A stretch of 64,000 bases of DNA from Streptococcus catagoni (GTDB lineage Bacteria; Bacillota; Bacilli; Lactobacillales; Streptococcaceae): the NCBI RefSeq assembly GCF_011421425.1, contig NZ_WPCW01000001.1, forward strand, positions 248,001-312,000. Reading direction: 5' to 3'. Position numbers and translations under genes: made by a program. Shown one piece after another: positions 30,855 through 39,986 of the stretch. The number at the start of each line of letters is the position of its first letter. Position 1 is the first letter of the stretch. The notes beneath the pieces were generated by a model. It did not search any database. It was not told the DNA's origin and saw only the letters and a program-made list of their open reading frames with translations.

Positions 30855-30925
30855 TTGAATTTTTAATAATGAATAAATAATGCGACATTTTTCTATTATT
30901 TTTCATAACATTTTCTCATTTTTTG

Positions 30926-30965
30926 TTGACAAAGCTCTTTTTTAGCACTATACTTAACTGATTAA
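30926..30965 (+). promoter_or_regulatory. Promoter with AdcR-like zinc operator
   Basis: TTGACA (30926-30931), 17 bp, TATACT (30949-30954). TTAACTGATTAA at 30954-30965 overlaps the -10 and differs by one base from the AdcR consensus TTAACYRGTTAA. AdcR with Zn2+ would repress the two genes downstream. Confidence 0.75.
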
Positions 30966-31014
30966 GTTAAATTAAGCATACTTTATTTAGTGTGTTATTT
31001 AGAAAGGAGTATTA

Positions 31015-31941
31015 GTGAAAAAACTAAATATTAAGATAAGTTTATTAGTTGCCCTTCTCCTTTGTTTACTACCTCTTTATGGCTGTCAAAAGAAGGAGAC
31101 AAAGACTAATAAAGGCCTCCATATTGTCACGAGTTTCTACCCAGTCTATGCTATGACTAAATATATATCAGGTGATTTAAACGATGTCAAAATGATTCGA
31201 TCGCGCTCAGGTATCCACTCTTTTGAGCCTTCTGCCAATGATGTAGCAGCAATCTATGATGCTGACGTCTTTCTTTACCATTCCCATACGTTAGAATCAT
31301 GGGCTGGACACCTAGATGCAAGTAGTCACCATTCAAAGGTTAAGATTATTGAATCATCCAAAGGTTTAAAGCTAGATAAAGTTCAGGGATTAGAGGATAT
31401 GGAAGTTGGAGATGGTATTGATCCAGCTACACTTTATGATCCTCATACCTGGTCTGACCCATTGCTTGCTGCTGATGAAGCTGATCACATTGCTGATAAA
31501 TTAGCAACAATTGATGCAAATAACAAAGACTATTATCACAAAAATGCAGATCAGTTTAGAAAAGAAGCCAAGGCTATTTTTGAAGATTATCAGAAAAAAT
31601 TTAAAAAGGTAAAATCTAAGACCTTTGTAACGCAACATACGGCCTTTTCTTACCTAGCCAAACGCTTTAAGCTAAGACAACTAGGAATAGCAGGCATCTC
31701 ACCTGAACAAGAGCCTACTGCAAGACAATTAAAAGAAATCCGCGATTTTATTAAGACCTATCATGTCAAAACCATTTTCGTCGAAAAAAATGTTTCTCAG
31801 AAAATGGCTAGAACTGTGGCTCAATCAACTGGCGTCAAGTTAAAAACATTGAGTCCACTTGAAGCAGATCCAGAAAATGGAAAGGCCTATTTAGAAAACG
31901 TCAAGGAAAACCTTGATATTTTATACAAGGAATTAAAATAA
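31015..31941 (+). CDS. lmb: Zinc-binding lipoprotein, AdcAII/Lmb (laminin-binding) type
   Basis: A cluster A-I binding lipoprotein that captures Zn2+ for the AdcBC transporter and, in several streptococci, is reported to bind laminin. The start is GTG with AAAGGAGT before it. The lipobox LYGC places the lipidated Cys at 24. Metal ligands fit His68, His144, His208 and a Glu near 285. At 308 residues it has the usual length and lacks the long His-rich loop of AdcA. It is followed after 12 bases by a histidine-triad gene, the same pair as in other streptococci, behind an AdcR-like operator. Confidence 0.93.
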   Translation: MKKLNIKISLLVALLLCLLPLYGCQKKETKTNKGLHIVTSFYPVYAMTKYISGDLNDVKMIRSRSGIHSFEPSANDVAAIYDADVFLYHSHTLESWAGHLDASSHHSKVKIIESSKGLKLDKVQGLEDMEVGDGIDPATLYDPHTWSDPLLAADEADHIADKLATIDANNKDYYHKNADQFRKEAKAIFEDYQKKFKKVKSKTFVTQHTAFSYLAKRFKLRQLGIAGISPEQEPTARQLKEIRDFIKTYHVKTIFVEKNVSQKMARTVAQSTGVKLKTLSPLEADPENGKAYLENVKENLDILYKELK

Positions 31942-31953
31942 TAGGAGGAATAC

Positions 31954-34083
31954 ATGAACAACAAAAAAATCATAGGTGCCGGTGCTGCCCTAGTTATAGC
32001 AGTCAGCGTATGCAGCTATCAATTAGGGCAATATCAAGCTAAAGCAAAATATGACAATTCTGTTTCTTATGTCCAAAATGGGAAAAAGGGCAAAGTTGAT
32101 CAAACCAACCTGACTTCTGAAAAATCACCTGATGACATTAGTAAGGAAGAAGGCATCTCAGCTGAGCAAATTGTTATTAAAATTACAGATAAAGGCTATG
32201 TTACTTCCCATGGTGATCATTACCATTATTACAATGGGAAGGTTCCTTACAATGCCTTGATCAGTGAAGAATTAATCATGAAAGATCCTAAGTATGTCTT
32301 TAACAAGGATGATGTGATCAATGAAGTCAAAGATGGTCATATCATTAAGGTTAAGGGAAAATACTATCTCTATCTGAAAAAAGGTAGTAAAAGAGAAAAT
32401 GTAAGAACTAAAGCACAAATTGCAGAACAAGCAGCAAAAGGAAGTAGAGAAGCTGCAGCTAGAGGTTCTCATGGCTCTCGCTCTGGAGCAGGCAGTGCTA
32501 GCCCTCAACAGTTAAGAGCAGCCAAACTAGAAGGACGTTACACCACAGATGATGGTTATATCTTTAGCCCAAGTGATGTCATTGAAGATACTGGCGATGC
32601 CTTTATTGTTCCCCATGGAGATCATTTCCATTACATTCCAAAATCTGACCTTTCAGCAAGTGAATTAGCAGCTGCTCAAGCTTATTGGAACAATAAGTCT
32701 AGTGGAAAAGTGTCTAGACCAGACCTAGCAATGGGAGGACATTATTATAATCCTCTTGGTCACTTAAATCCAGCTGTTCACTACCCAATTCCAATAGGTG
32801 ATTTAAACTCAGCTCACTATGTTATAAGACCTGGACACCCAAATCCTGGTGGAAAAGGTACTGTTGCCTATAGGGATTTATTAAAGAAATTATATGCCTT
32901 GCCAAAAAATCAACGCCATGTTGAAAGTGACGGACTTGTCTTTGACCCTGATAAGGTAACGAGATTAACTTCATTTGGCTATGTGGTGCCTCATGGTGAT
33001 CATTGGCATGTCGTACCAGCAGAAAAATTATCAGCATTAGAAATTCAGTTGGCAAATATGCATCTGAATGGCAATAAACTTTTACCAGGTCATTATCAGC
33101 CTGTTGCTAAAAAGACTTCGAAAAAAGCTAAAGCACACGGTGAAAAGCATCGCCCAATCACTCCGAAAGATCAACGAAAAGGCAAACCTAATTCTCAAAT
33201 CGTTTACAGCCCAGAGGAGATTAGAGAAGCTAAAGCTAAAGGTCATTATACAACCAGTGATGGCTATATCTTCGATGCTAATGATATTACTGGCAGTACA
33301 GGAGATGGCTATTTCACACCTCACATGGATCATGAACATTGGATTCCAAAAAATGAATTATCAAAAGAAGAGCAGGCTCAAGCGGAAAAAGTTTTAGCTG
33401 AAAAGCAAAAAAATAAAAAATCTAAGTCCTCAAAAGACAATCCTTTAGATAAAAACAAAACAAAACCGATCATTGATGAAAAAAACATGAGTAATGAGGA
33501 ACTCTTTGAAGCCGTAGAACCAGCTAAAATTGTTCCATTAGAACTAATCCCAAGTAACGCAGCTTATACAGTTGCTGTCAAAGATGGCAGATTAATTATT
33601 CCCCATTTAGACCATTATCATAATTTTCCATTGTATTGGTTTGATGGTAAGGTACATAAAGCTCCAGATGGATACACTTTAAAACAACTTTTCGCTACTA
33701 TCAAATATTATATGAATCATCCAGAAGAAGTTCCTCATAAATCAGGTTGGGGTCATGACAGTGATCATGATAAGAGAGGTGAAGCGGATACAGGTAAAAA
33801 TTATAATCCAAATGAAGAACCAAGCGCAGAATCTGATGATGACGACGATCACGATCTTTTCTCTCCTAAAGAAGAAGTAGATGAATATGAGCAAAAAATG
33901 CAAAAACTAGCAAGTCAATATCAAATGGATAAAAATACTTTCCAAACTAGAATTATCAGAATTGCTATAAAATATGTTGTCAGCGTAGATCAAATGAGCT
34001 TTGGTAATCCAATTACTTTCACAGCTAAAGATGGTAAACAAGTCTCTTATAATGTCTCTACTGATCAAATCACTGAGAACTAA
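31954..34083 (+). CDS. Pneumococcal-type histidine triad (Pht/HtpA) surface protein
   Basis: A 709-residue exported protein with an N-terminal signal sequence (residues 1-29). It carries five HxxHxH zinc-binding triads: HGDHYH (86-91), HGDHFH (221-226), HGDHWH (347-352), HMDHEH (457-462) and HLDHYH (551-556). Ala/Gly-rich (about 155-190) and Lys-rich (485-505) linkers lie between, and an acidic Asp-rich stretch near 620-640. Pht proteins store or pass Zn2+ to AdcAII and bind complement regulators in some species. It is co-transcribed with lmb. No LPXTG or lipobox is seen, so how it is held at the surface is unclear. Confidence 0.93.
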   Translation: MNNKKIIGAGAALVIAVSVCSYQLGQYQAKAKYDNSVSYVQNGKKGKVDQTNLTSEKSPDDISKEEGISAEQIVIKITDKGYVTSHGDHYHYYNGKVPYNALISEELIMKDPKYVFNKDDVINEVKDGHIIKVKGKYYLYLKKGSKRENVRTKAQIAEQAAKGSREAAARGSHGSRSGAGSASPQQLRAAKLEGRYTTDDGYIFSPSDVIEDTGDAFIVPHGDHFHYIPKSDLSASELAAAQAYWNNKSSGKVSRPDLAMGGHYYNPLGHLNPAVHYPIPIGDLNSAHYVIRPGHPNPGGKGTVAYRDLLKKLYALPKNQRHVESDGLVFDPDKVTRLTSFGYVVPHGDHWHVVPAEKLSALEIQLANMHLNGNKLLPGHYQPVAKKTSKKAKAHGEKHRPITPKDQRKGKPNSQIVYSPEEIREAKAKGHYTTSDGYIFDANDITGSTGDGYFTPHMDHEHWIPKNELSKEEQAQAEKVLAEKQKNKKSKSSKDNPLDKNKTKPIIDEKNMSNEELFEAVEPAKIVPLELIPSNAAYTVAVKDGRLIIPHLDHYHNFPLYWFDGKVHKAPDGYTLKQLFATIKYYMNHPEEVPHKSGWGHDSDHDKRGEADTGKNYNPNEEPSAESDDDDDHDLFSPKEEVDEYEQKMQKLASQYQMDKNTFQTRIIRIAIKYVVSVDQMSFGNPITFTAKDGKQVSYNVSTDQITEN

Positions 34084-34152
34084 TCTTTTATGTCTTTGTA
34101 TGACTTTTGCGCCGTTTCACTAAGAAGGTACAAAAGAAAAAACCACCCGCTA

Positions 34153-34221
34153 TGATATGATACCTCTTAAGTAGACATGGTAAATAACCAAAATCTACTT
34201 AAGAGGTATTTTTATGTCTAG
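34153..34221. repeat. 69-nt repeat, copy 1 (5' end of IS remnant)
   Basis: Identical over 69 nt to 50087-50155 in the same orientation. It contains a perfect 16-bp inverted repeat, ATACCTCTTAAGTAGA (34160-34175) with its complement at 34194-34209, and runs through the ATG of the broken transposase at 34214. Confidence 0.9.
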
Positions 34222-34760
34222 AAGAGAAAGATTCAGCCCATACGAGAAAAAAAGCTTGTCTTAATTACATTAATAGTAATCGTTCCAGAGCTGAAATATG
34301 CAACAATCTCCATATTTCCATAAGCGCGATTCAAGATTGGGCTACCATCTATAAGAAATATGGGATTTTAGGATTTAACAAGAAAACAAAAAACCGTTCC
34401 TATTCAAAAGAATTTAAACTGAAACTTGTTAGAAAATGTATTAATGGAGAAGCTTCATCTGTTGATTTAGGTCATCAGTATAATATTTCTTCAGGGCTTT
34501 TAAGAAAGTGGATTAGGATGTCTAATGCCAATAGAGAACTTAAGGATTACAATCCTAAACAGGAGGTTTACATGGCAGAGGCAAGACGTAAAACCACTAT
34601 TGATGAATGTCAAGAGATAGTTAATTATTGTATTGGACACAATCGTAATTATAAGGAAACAGCGGCGCTTTATAATATTTCTTATCTAAGTGGTGTGCAT
34701 GAAAAATCAGTCGCACATCTATTTTGTACGACTGACCTTATAAAACAAACACTATTTTAG
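34214..34760 (+). pseudogene. IS3-family-like transposase OrfA, frameshifted and truncated
   Basis: The frame opens MSRRERFSPYEKK and is lost at a run of seven A (34247-34253). With one A removed it continues ACLNYINSNRSRAEICNNL, then a helix-turn-helix region and NPKQEVYMAEARRKTTIDECQ, which reads like the N-terminal DNA-binding part of an IS150/IS3-group OrfA. After NISY the sequence leaves the family pattern, and no OrfB (integrase core) follows. The remnant is bounded by the 69-nt repeat on the left and a 15-bp palindrome on the right. Confidence 0.8.
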
Positions 34761-34813
34761 ATATTTAACCTGTCAAGTAGACAGGTTAAATATCATAAGC
34801 AGGTGGTTAAGAT

Positions 34814-35533
34814 TTAAAAGTAAGCTATCAGTACAGCAAAGATCAATGCTGGTAGCATATTGGCTACTCTAATCTTTTTGCCAAAGACCAAGTTAAGTCC
34901 CACACAGAATATTAAAATGGAACCGACCAGGGAAATATTGGCCAGAGCTGTTATGGTCATATAGGGTTTCAAGAGTCTAGAGAGTGCGGTGATGGTGCCT
35001 TGTAAAATAAAAACAGGAATGGCAGAGAAGGCCGCTCCCTTCCCAAGTGAGGAAGTCATAATAACAACAATGATAAAATCCAGTACACTTTTGGTTAGAA
35101 GAAGTGAAATATCTCCATTAATACCATCTTGAATTGGGCCAATGATAGCCATTGCACCAATGCTAACAGTTAGAGTTGAGACCACAAAGGCATTAACAAA
35201 CTCAGAATCAGAGTCTTTATTATTGCCTGTCTTTAATTTTAACCAATGGCCGAGCCTTTCAAAAGCATCTTCAATATTGATAATTTCACCCAAGAGAGCT
35301 CCCAAGGACAAACAAGCTACCACAAGCATACTTTGTCCGCTAGCAAGATTATCATGAGAAAGTTTCAACATGCCAGACATGGCACCTGAAATACCAATAA
35401 AAAGAACACTAACACCAGTGGCCATACTAATACCGTTTTGATGTCGCTCATTGAGCCGATCTCCAAAGAATTTTCCGATAAAACCTGCAAGAATAATAGC
35501 GGCAGTATCAATCAAAGTTCCTAAGCCAAACAT
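34814..35533 (-). CDS. DUF554-family membrane protein (YqgA/YdfK-like)
   Basis: A 239-residue membrane protein with about seven hydrophobic helices. The opening MFGLGTLIDTAAIILAGFIGKFFGDRL and the block GDISLLLTKSVLDFIIVVIMTSSLGKGAAFSAIPV are typical of DUF554. Function is unknown; a transport role is only a guess. AAAGGAG precedes the ATG at 35533; an open frame further upstream crosses the promoter. TTGACA and TATAAT with a 16-bp spacer (35595-35568 on minus) drive it. Confidence 0.82.
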   Translation of the reverse strand: MFGLGTLIDTAAIILAGFIGKFFGDRLNERHQNGISMATGVSVLFIGISGAMSGMLKLSHDNLASGQSMLVVACLSLGALLGEIINIEDAFERLGHWLKLKTGNNKDSDSEFVNAFVVSTLTVSIGAMAIIGPIQDGINGDISLLLTKSVLDFIIVVIMTSSLGKGAAFSAIPVFILQGTITALSRLLKPYMTITALANISLVGSILIFCVGLNLVFGKKIRVANMLPALIFAVLIAYF

Positions 35534-35567
35534 ATATGCTCCTTTCAGAGGTGAAACCCCAAGCTCT

Positions 35568-35595
35568 ATTATACCTTTAGGAAAGCCCCTGTCAA
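35568..35595 (-). promoter_or_regulatory. Promoter of DUF554 gene
   Basis: Consensus TTGACA and TATAAT on the minus strand, 16-bp spacer. Confidence 0.65.
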
Positions 35596-35739
35596 TAAAG
35601 AAAGCAGCATTTACCAAACTGTTATAATTTAAAACATTCAGAATATTAATGCAAAATTTTGAATAAAATATAGGGAAGAATTTACTTTGGGCTACAAATG
35701 AACTTTCCTCCTTGACTAAAGTCTCCAATTGTTATACCA

Positions 35740-35769
35740 TTTAATTATTAAGTACACTTAATAATTAAA
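35740..35769. promoter_or_regulatory. Perfect 13-bp inverted repeat, candidate operator
   Basis: TTTAATTATTAAG (35740-35752), a TACA spacer and CTTAATAATTAAA (35757-35769). It lies just after TTGACT (35712-35717) and TATACC (35733-35738) and before the small membrane protein gene at 35804, where a repressor would sit. It does not match AdcR or CopY sites well. Confidence 0.45.
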
Positions 35770-35803
35770 TTAGATACTTAAAATTAGAAAATAGGAGCAA
35801 CTT

Positions 35804-36163
35804 ATGTCAAAGAGCATGAAAAACATTTATCACTTTTTAATAGTTTGTTTAGTGGCTTGTGCTTCTTATTCATGGACAAATCAACCAATAGTAGTGAGAT
35901 CTCTTGAAAAAACAACCAGTCTAAATCTACCTCAAAATCACTTAGCCATGGGACAGTCTATTATTAGCAGCTCCAAAACAGAGTCAAAAGCAAATCTATC
36001 CATAATAAAAAGCCAAGCAGAAAAACCTGGATCTCAAGCTTCTGATAGTTTTATCCATAAAGTTCATTTTATCTTAGTCTTCTTATTAGGTGGTTTAGCT
36101 TTGATCTTATTTGGCCTGGCTAAAAATAATCAGAAAAGACCTTACCGGACAGTTTATAAATAG
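35804..36163 (+). CDS. Small exported/membrane protein of unknown function
   Basis: A 119-residue protein with an N-terminal hydrophobic segment (8-25), a polar Ser/Lys-rich middle (about 35-83) and a C-terminal membrane helix (87-105) with a basic tail RPYRTVYK. This resembles a signal sequence followed by a surface stalk and anchor but has no LPXTG motif. I do not recognise the family. GGAGCAA precedes the ATG; a perfect palindrome in the promoter region suggests specific control. A short terminator follows. Confidence 0.6.
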   Translation: MSKSMKNIYHFLIVCLVACASYSWTNQPIVVRSLEKTTSLNLPQNHLAMGQSIISSSKTESKANLSIIKSQAEKPGSQASDSFIHKVHFILVFLLGGLALILFGLAKNNQKRPYRTVYK

Positions 36164-36164
36164 T

Positions 36165-36188
36165 GACACTCTTTGGGGTGTCTTTTTA
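36165..36188 (+). terminator. Terminator after small membrane protein
   Basis: GACAC pairs with GTGTC, with neighbouring pairs, followed by TTTTT. Confidence 0.6.
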
Positions 36189-36260
36189 TGACCAAATCTG
36201 AACTGTCTCTGCTTACTATTCTTTGATGCTCTGCCATTTTACCCTAAAAGAAAGTAAAGA

Positions 36261-36283
36261 CCATCAGCAATAACTACTGATGG
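36261..36283 (-). terminator. Probable terminator after dtpT
   Basis: CCATCAG pairs with CTGATGG; a T-rich stretch follows on the minus strand. Confidence 0.5.
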
Positions 36284-36306
36284 TTAATGAGATTTTTGTC
36301 TCTTCT

Positions 36307-37779
36307 TTAATCTGTTACTAGCTTATCAATTCTTGGTACATAAAATAGCATTAATATGCCAAAGAGGATGGCTATTCCTCCAACGATACCAAAGTAGCTG
36401 ATCTCTGTAGTAGACGTGTAAAACTTAACAATCTGGGCGTTGATGGCCTGAGCAGCAGCATTACTTAAAAACCAAATGGACATCATTTGTGCTTTAAAGG
36501 CTTTAGGGGCTAGTTGGTTGGTTACAGAAAGACCAATAGGTGAGATGAGCATTTCCCCAACGATAACGATGGCCCAGCTCATAATAAGCCAAAGTGGGCT
36601 AACTTTGCTATGAACACCAAATAATACCCCTGGCAACATCATCCAGATGAAGGATAAGCCACTGGCTACCAATCCATAAGCAAACTTCTTAGATGAAGAA
36701 GGTTGTTTACTTCCAAGTTTTGACCACATCCAAGCAAAAAAGGGAACGTAGATCATGATAAAGAGGGGATTAATACTTTGGAAGTAGGATGAAGGGAAAT
36801 TGATATGATGGCCAAATACATTAAAGTAAAGACGAGTTTGGTCATCAGCAAACAGTGCTAATACTACAGACCCTTGCTCTTCAATTGACCAAAATAGGAT
36901 TGAAGCGATGAAGAGGGGAATATAGGCTAAAACATGTGAGCGTTCTTCCTTGGAAATTTTCTTGCTTTTTAAAATAATTACAAAGTAATAAATAGGAATA
37001 ACAATAGCAACTATTGTAAAAAAGTTAATGACTAAATCTATGGTTAAAAGCCCAGCTATTTGCAAGACAATGATAAGCAAGGCAAGAAAAAGAGTGCTGA
37101 TTGCAATCTGAGATATGAGTTTCTTTTTTTCTACTTCAGTCAAAGGATCATTTGGCTTAAAGCTGTCTTTTGATAGGGATTTTTTCCCGTCTTTGACATA
37201 TTGAACCAATCCTATAAACATCCCAATAGCAGCCAGTGAGAATCCAAGGTGGAAGTTAACTTCTTGTCCTAGGTAACCTACAACAGCTGGTGCGATAAAG
37301 GAACCAAAGTTGATTCCGAAGACAAAAATGCTAAAGCCAGCTTCTCTTCGTAAATCATTGTCATCATAGAGGCGGCCGACCATATCAGAAACGTTTGGCT
37401 TCAATAGACCAGTTCCTAATATAATTAAAGCGATAGAAACAAAAAGGGCTGTTTTTCCAAATGGCGTCGAAAGAGCAATATGCCCAAGCATAATTAATAC
37501 ACCACCATAAAAAACAGTCTTTTGACTTCCCAAAATCCTGTCACTAACGTAGCCTCCCAAGACAGAAGACAAATAAACTAAGGAGCCATAGATAGCCATA
37601 ATAGAAGCGGCAGTAGCCTTATCAAATCCAAGGCCTCCTTTTGTAACACTGTAATACATATAATAGAGCAAAATTGCTCGCATCCCATAATATGAGAATC
37701 GTTCCCACATCTCAGTAAAAAATAAAGTGGCCAGGCCACGGGGATGACCTAAAAAAGTTTTCGATGAATCACTGTTCAT
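36307..37779 (-). CDS. dtpT: Di-/tripeptide:proton symporter, POT family
   Basis: A 490-residue proton-coupled oligopeptide transporter with about 14 membrane helices. The family signatures are MWERFSYYGMRAILLYYMYYS (ExxERFxYYG near the start), FGINFGSFIAPAVVGYLG in helix 4-5 region, and IEEQGSVVLALFADDQT. It imports small peptides as an amino-acid source. AAGGAGAAAATC precedes the ATG. A good promoter and an AAGAAAATTTTCTT palindrome lie just upstream, the latter somewhat like a CodY site. Confidence 0.92.
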   Translation of the reverse strand: MNSDSSKTFLGHPRGLATLFFTEMWERFSYYGMRAILLYYMYYSVTKGGLGFDKATAASIMAIYGSLVYLSSVLGGYVSDRILGSQKTVFYGGVLIMLGHIALSTPFGKTALFVSIALIILGTGLLKPNVSDMVGRLYDDNDLRREAGFSIFVFGINFGSFIAPAVVGYLGQEVNFHLGFSLAAIGMFIGLVQYVKDGKKSLSKDSFKPNDPLTEVEKKKLISQIAISTLFLALLIIVLQIAGLLTIDLVINFFTIVAIVIPIYYFVIILKSKKISKEERSHVLAYIPLFIASILFWSIEEQGSVVLALFADDQTRLYFNVFGHHINFPSSYFQSINPLFIMIYVPFFAWMWSKLGSKQPSSSKKFAYGLVASGLSFIWMMLPGVLFGVHSKVSPLWLIMSWAIVIVGEMLISPIGLSVTNQLAPKAFKAQMMSIWFLSNAAAQAINAQIVKFYTSTTEISYFGIVGGIAILFGILMLFYVPRIDKLVTD

Positions 37780-37808
37780 GATTTTCTCCTTATCATAATA
37801 TAATTATT

Positions 37809-37861
37809 AGAATACTCCAACATAAAAACCTTGTCAAATGCTTTTAGAAGAAAATTTTCTT
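37809..37861 (-). promoter_or_regulatory. dtpT promoter with CodY-like palindrome
   Basis: On minus: TTGACA, 17 bp, TATTCT (37837-37809). The perfect palindrome AAGAAAATTTTCTT (37848-37861) lies about 10 bp before the -35 and partly matches the CodY box AATTTTCWGAAAATT. CodY control of peptide transport is known in lactic acid bacteria; here it is inferred. Confidence 0.4.
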
Positions 37862-37897
37862 AAAGTCATTCATAAGGTCATATGGATTTTTGTCACT

Positions 37898-39040
37898 TTA
37901 TTCTTCATCTTTAAATGAATATTTTAAGATGAAAGGTGCAATGATGGTTGAAAGGATAACCACAATCACTAGGGTTGAATAAATATCACTGGAAATTAAT
38001 CTTTCAGCTAGGCCAATTTGAACAATAATCAGAGCCATTTCTCCCCGACTGACCATACCGCCTCCGATTGTCAGCGAAGCTTTTTTGGAAAAGTCAAAGC
38101 CTCTTGCTACTAAATAACCTGGAAGTAATTTACTTAAGATGGCTAATAGGGTAAAGAGGATAATCAAAGGTAGGTTTTTAATAAGGCCTGCTAATTCTAA
38201 AGGTAGGGCAATAGAGGCAAAGAAAATGGGGATAAAGAAAACATATGCGAACAAGGACAGTTCGTGTGTGATAGTCTCTGCTTTCTTTGTTTGACCAATA
38301 GCTAGACCTGCAAAGAAGGAGCCGATAACAGAACTCATTCCCACCTTAGTAGCGAGTATGGCCATGAGCAAGCAGATTAATAAGGCTAAAAAGCTATCTT
38401 TTTCAAAATACTTAATTCTATCTACGTAACTATAAACACCTGGTACAATGTACTTCACAAGAACAACTAAGAAGAGTAGGAATAATATCTGGAATAGGAG
38501 TTGAAGGATGAGCTTAATAGGTGAGCTACTACCATTTGAAGTAGATACAAAGAAACTCAAGAGTAAAACGGCTAAGATATCATCAGCAACAGCAGCTCCC
38601 AAAATAACAGCTCCAGTATTGGTTTTTACTCTGCGGTATTCTTGCAAGACTTCTACAGTAATAGAAACACTTGTAGCTGCAAAGACAATACCGTAAAAGA
38701 GTGATGTTTTCATTTCATAGCCAAGAATCTGAGTTGTCATATAAAACAAGATGACAGGAACTATAACACCACTAATAGCAACAACGAGACTGGGTTTGAG
38801 AAATTTTTTTAATAAGGATAAATTGGCTTCCAGTCCAGCTAAAAACATCAATAGGATTACCCCAAGTTCTGATAAGAAATGGATAACCTCTCCACCGTGA
38901 ATAATATTTAGAACTCCTGGTCCAATAAGAATCCCTACCAGTAGTTGTCCAACAACAGCTGGAATGCCAATTCTTTTTGAACATTGAATTGCTAATAAAC
39001 TCGAAAAAAGTATAATTGTAATGCTTATAAGGTCGTGCAT
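37898..39040 (-). CDS. Cation:proton antiporter, CPA2 family (NapA-like)
   Basis: A 380-residue membrane protein with about 12 helices that exchanges Na+ or K+ for H+. It has IGIPAVVGQLLVGILIGP near the start, a GAAVADDILAVLLLS segment with the DD pair typical of electrogenic members, and GGGMVSRGEMALI near the end. There is no C-terminal RCK domain, so it is the short NapA form and not KefB-like. Possibly co-expressed with nothing: dtpT downstream has its own promoter. Ion preference is not resolved. Confidence 0.87.
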   Translation of the reverse strand: MHDLISITIILFSSLLAIQCSKRIGIPAVVGQLLVGILIGPGVLNIIHGGEVIHFLSELGVILLMFLAGLEANLSLLKKFLKPSLVVAISGVIVPVILFYMTTQILGYEMKTSLFYGIVFAATSVSITVEVLQEYRRVKTNTGAVILGAAVADDILAVLLLSFFVSTSNGSSSPIKLILQLLFQILFLLFLVVLVKYIVPGVYSYVDRIKYFEKDSFLALLICLLMAILATKVGMSSVIGSFFAGLAIGQTKKAETITHELSLFAYVFFIPIFFASIALPLELAGLIKNLPLIILFTLLAILSKLLPGYLVARGFDFSKKASLTIGGGMVSRGEMALIIVQIGLAERLISSDIYSTLVIVVILSTIIAPFILKYSFKDEE

Positions 39041-39288
39041 CGTTCCTCCAAAAGATTTTTATTTTAAGAAAACCATCTTATTATACCATTAATTAGCTCT
39101 CTTAAAAAGAATATTAACTGTAGACTTCTTTCTCGAAAAAGTGGAAAAATAGAATAAAAAAACACTGAGAATCTTGTCAAAGTGACATTTTTTCTTGATC
39201 ATCACCTTTTAGCTGGTCATTTCTCAAAGAAAGCTTATGGCAGCCAAAGATACTAGTAAAGGTGGGGTGCCTTTTTACCCTGGTGAAA

Positions 39289-39316
39289 GTAGCTGAAATA
39301 AGAGGATTTCAGCTAC
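39289..39316. repeat. Perfect 11-bp inverted repeat
   Basis: GTAGCTGAAAT (39289-39299) and ATTTCAGCTAC (39306-39316) with a 6-nt loop in the gene-free stretch 39041-39650. No T run on either side. Confidence 0.6.
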
Positions 39317-39323
39317 TAAGAAG

Positions 39324-39436
39324 ATGAGAGACTTATGGCTCTCATATAGGCATGGAATTCTTAAAAGGAAGTGGCCTTGCATGCACCAGCTAAGAAGAGT
39401 ATAAAAAAGATTGAAGAAAAAGTTTTTTCTTCAATC
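39324..39436. repeat. Intergenic repeat element, copy 1 (inverted relative to copy 2)
   Basis: About 113 nt closely similar to the reverse complement of 43009-43126. It carries a small hairpin (ATGAGAG 39324-39330 with CTCTCAT 39339-39345), a shared core CATGGAATTCTTAAAAGGAA and CACCAGCTAAGAA, and ends in a terminator-like GATTGAAGAAAAA/TTTTTCTTCAATC stem. The rest of the gene-free stretch (39041-39650) holds only the short palindrome at 39289 and nothing else I can name. Confidence 0.8.
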
Positions 39437-39650
39437 CAGACTGTAGACAAACCCTATTTACTTAGACCAATAGACTAATAAGCTCTGCAGGCTATCAATA
39501 AATTTCCTATTTCTGCGAAGCAACCGCGAGTTTATTAAGGCTACCTCCGCATTCTGAAAGAAATCGCTATCGTCCGACAGCACATAAGGAAGGTTTCAAA
39601 AAACAACTTTTTCTTCAATCGGAAGCACTTAGGAAACGGTTCTAGTAAGA

Positions 39651-39985
39651 TTAGTTTTTATTTTTTAAAAACTCAATTAGTCGTATTTTATCAAGTCTTG
39701 TAAGTTTTCCAATAACTTTCAACTCATCAATTTGGGAGTTGAAGTGGATATTATTAATCGTATCAATCCATGATGGTTTTCTTAGACCGGCTTCTAGCCA
39801 GTTAATAATTTTAAAATATTGGGATTGAATGTGCTTTGATTTATTAGCAAATTGACTGGTAACCTTAAAAGCGAAGAGAAATTTTCGATGAGCCCTAGTA
39901 ATAGAATGGGTCTAGACTTTGAACCGCTTTTATCATGGAAATCTACGCTTGCAATAGCAAGAGAAAAAGGTTCAAAATTTTCCAT
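39651..39985 (-). pseudogene. PemK/MazF-like toxin partner, frameshifted
   Basis: From ATG 39985 the frame reads MENFEPFSLAIASVDFHD, KSGSKSRPILLLGLIEN and is then lost. One base further on, it continues FAFKVTSQFANKSKHIQSQYF, then WLEAGLRKPSWIDTINNIHF and ends IRLIEFLKNKN at 39651. A single-base loss in the A/T run near 39880-39886 explains it. The layout (small basic protein directly after a RelB/DinJ-type antitoxin) and the pattern SKSRPILLL plus KPSWIDT suggest a MazF/PemK-type toxin. The family call is from memory and moderate; the break is clear. Confidence 0.7.
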
Positions 39986-39986
39986 A

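Larger units (their letters stand above)
34153..34794. mobile_element. Internally deleted IS element remnant
   Basis: The left end is the hairpin repeat with AAGTAGACATGGTAAATA; the right end is a 15-bp perfect inverted repeat, GATATTTAACCTGTC (34760-34774) and its complement (34780-34794), enclosing the related string AAGTAGACAGGTTAAATA. The similar strings suggest the two termini of one element. No target duplication was identified. Confidence 0.6.

Noticed and set aside
39437..39620. Third copy of the intergenic repeat near TTTTTCTTCAATC at 39608-39620
   Set aside because: Only one arm of the terminator stem is present; the rest does not align.
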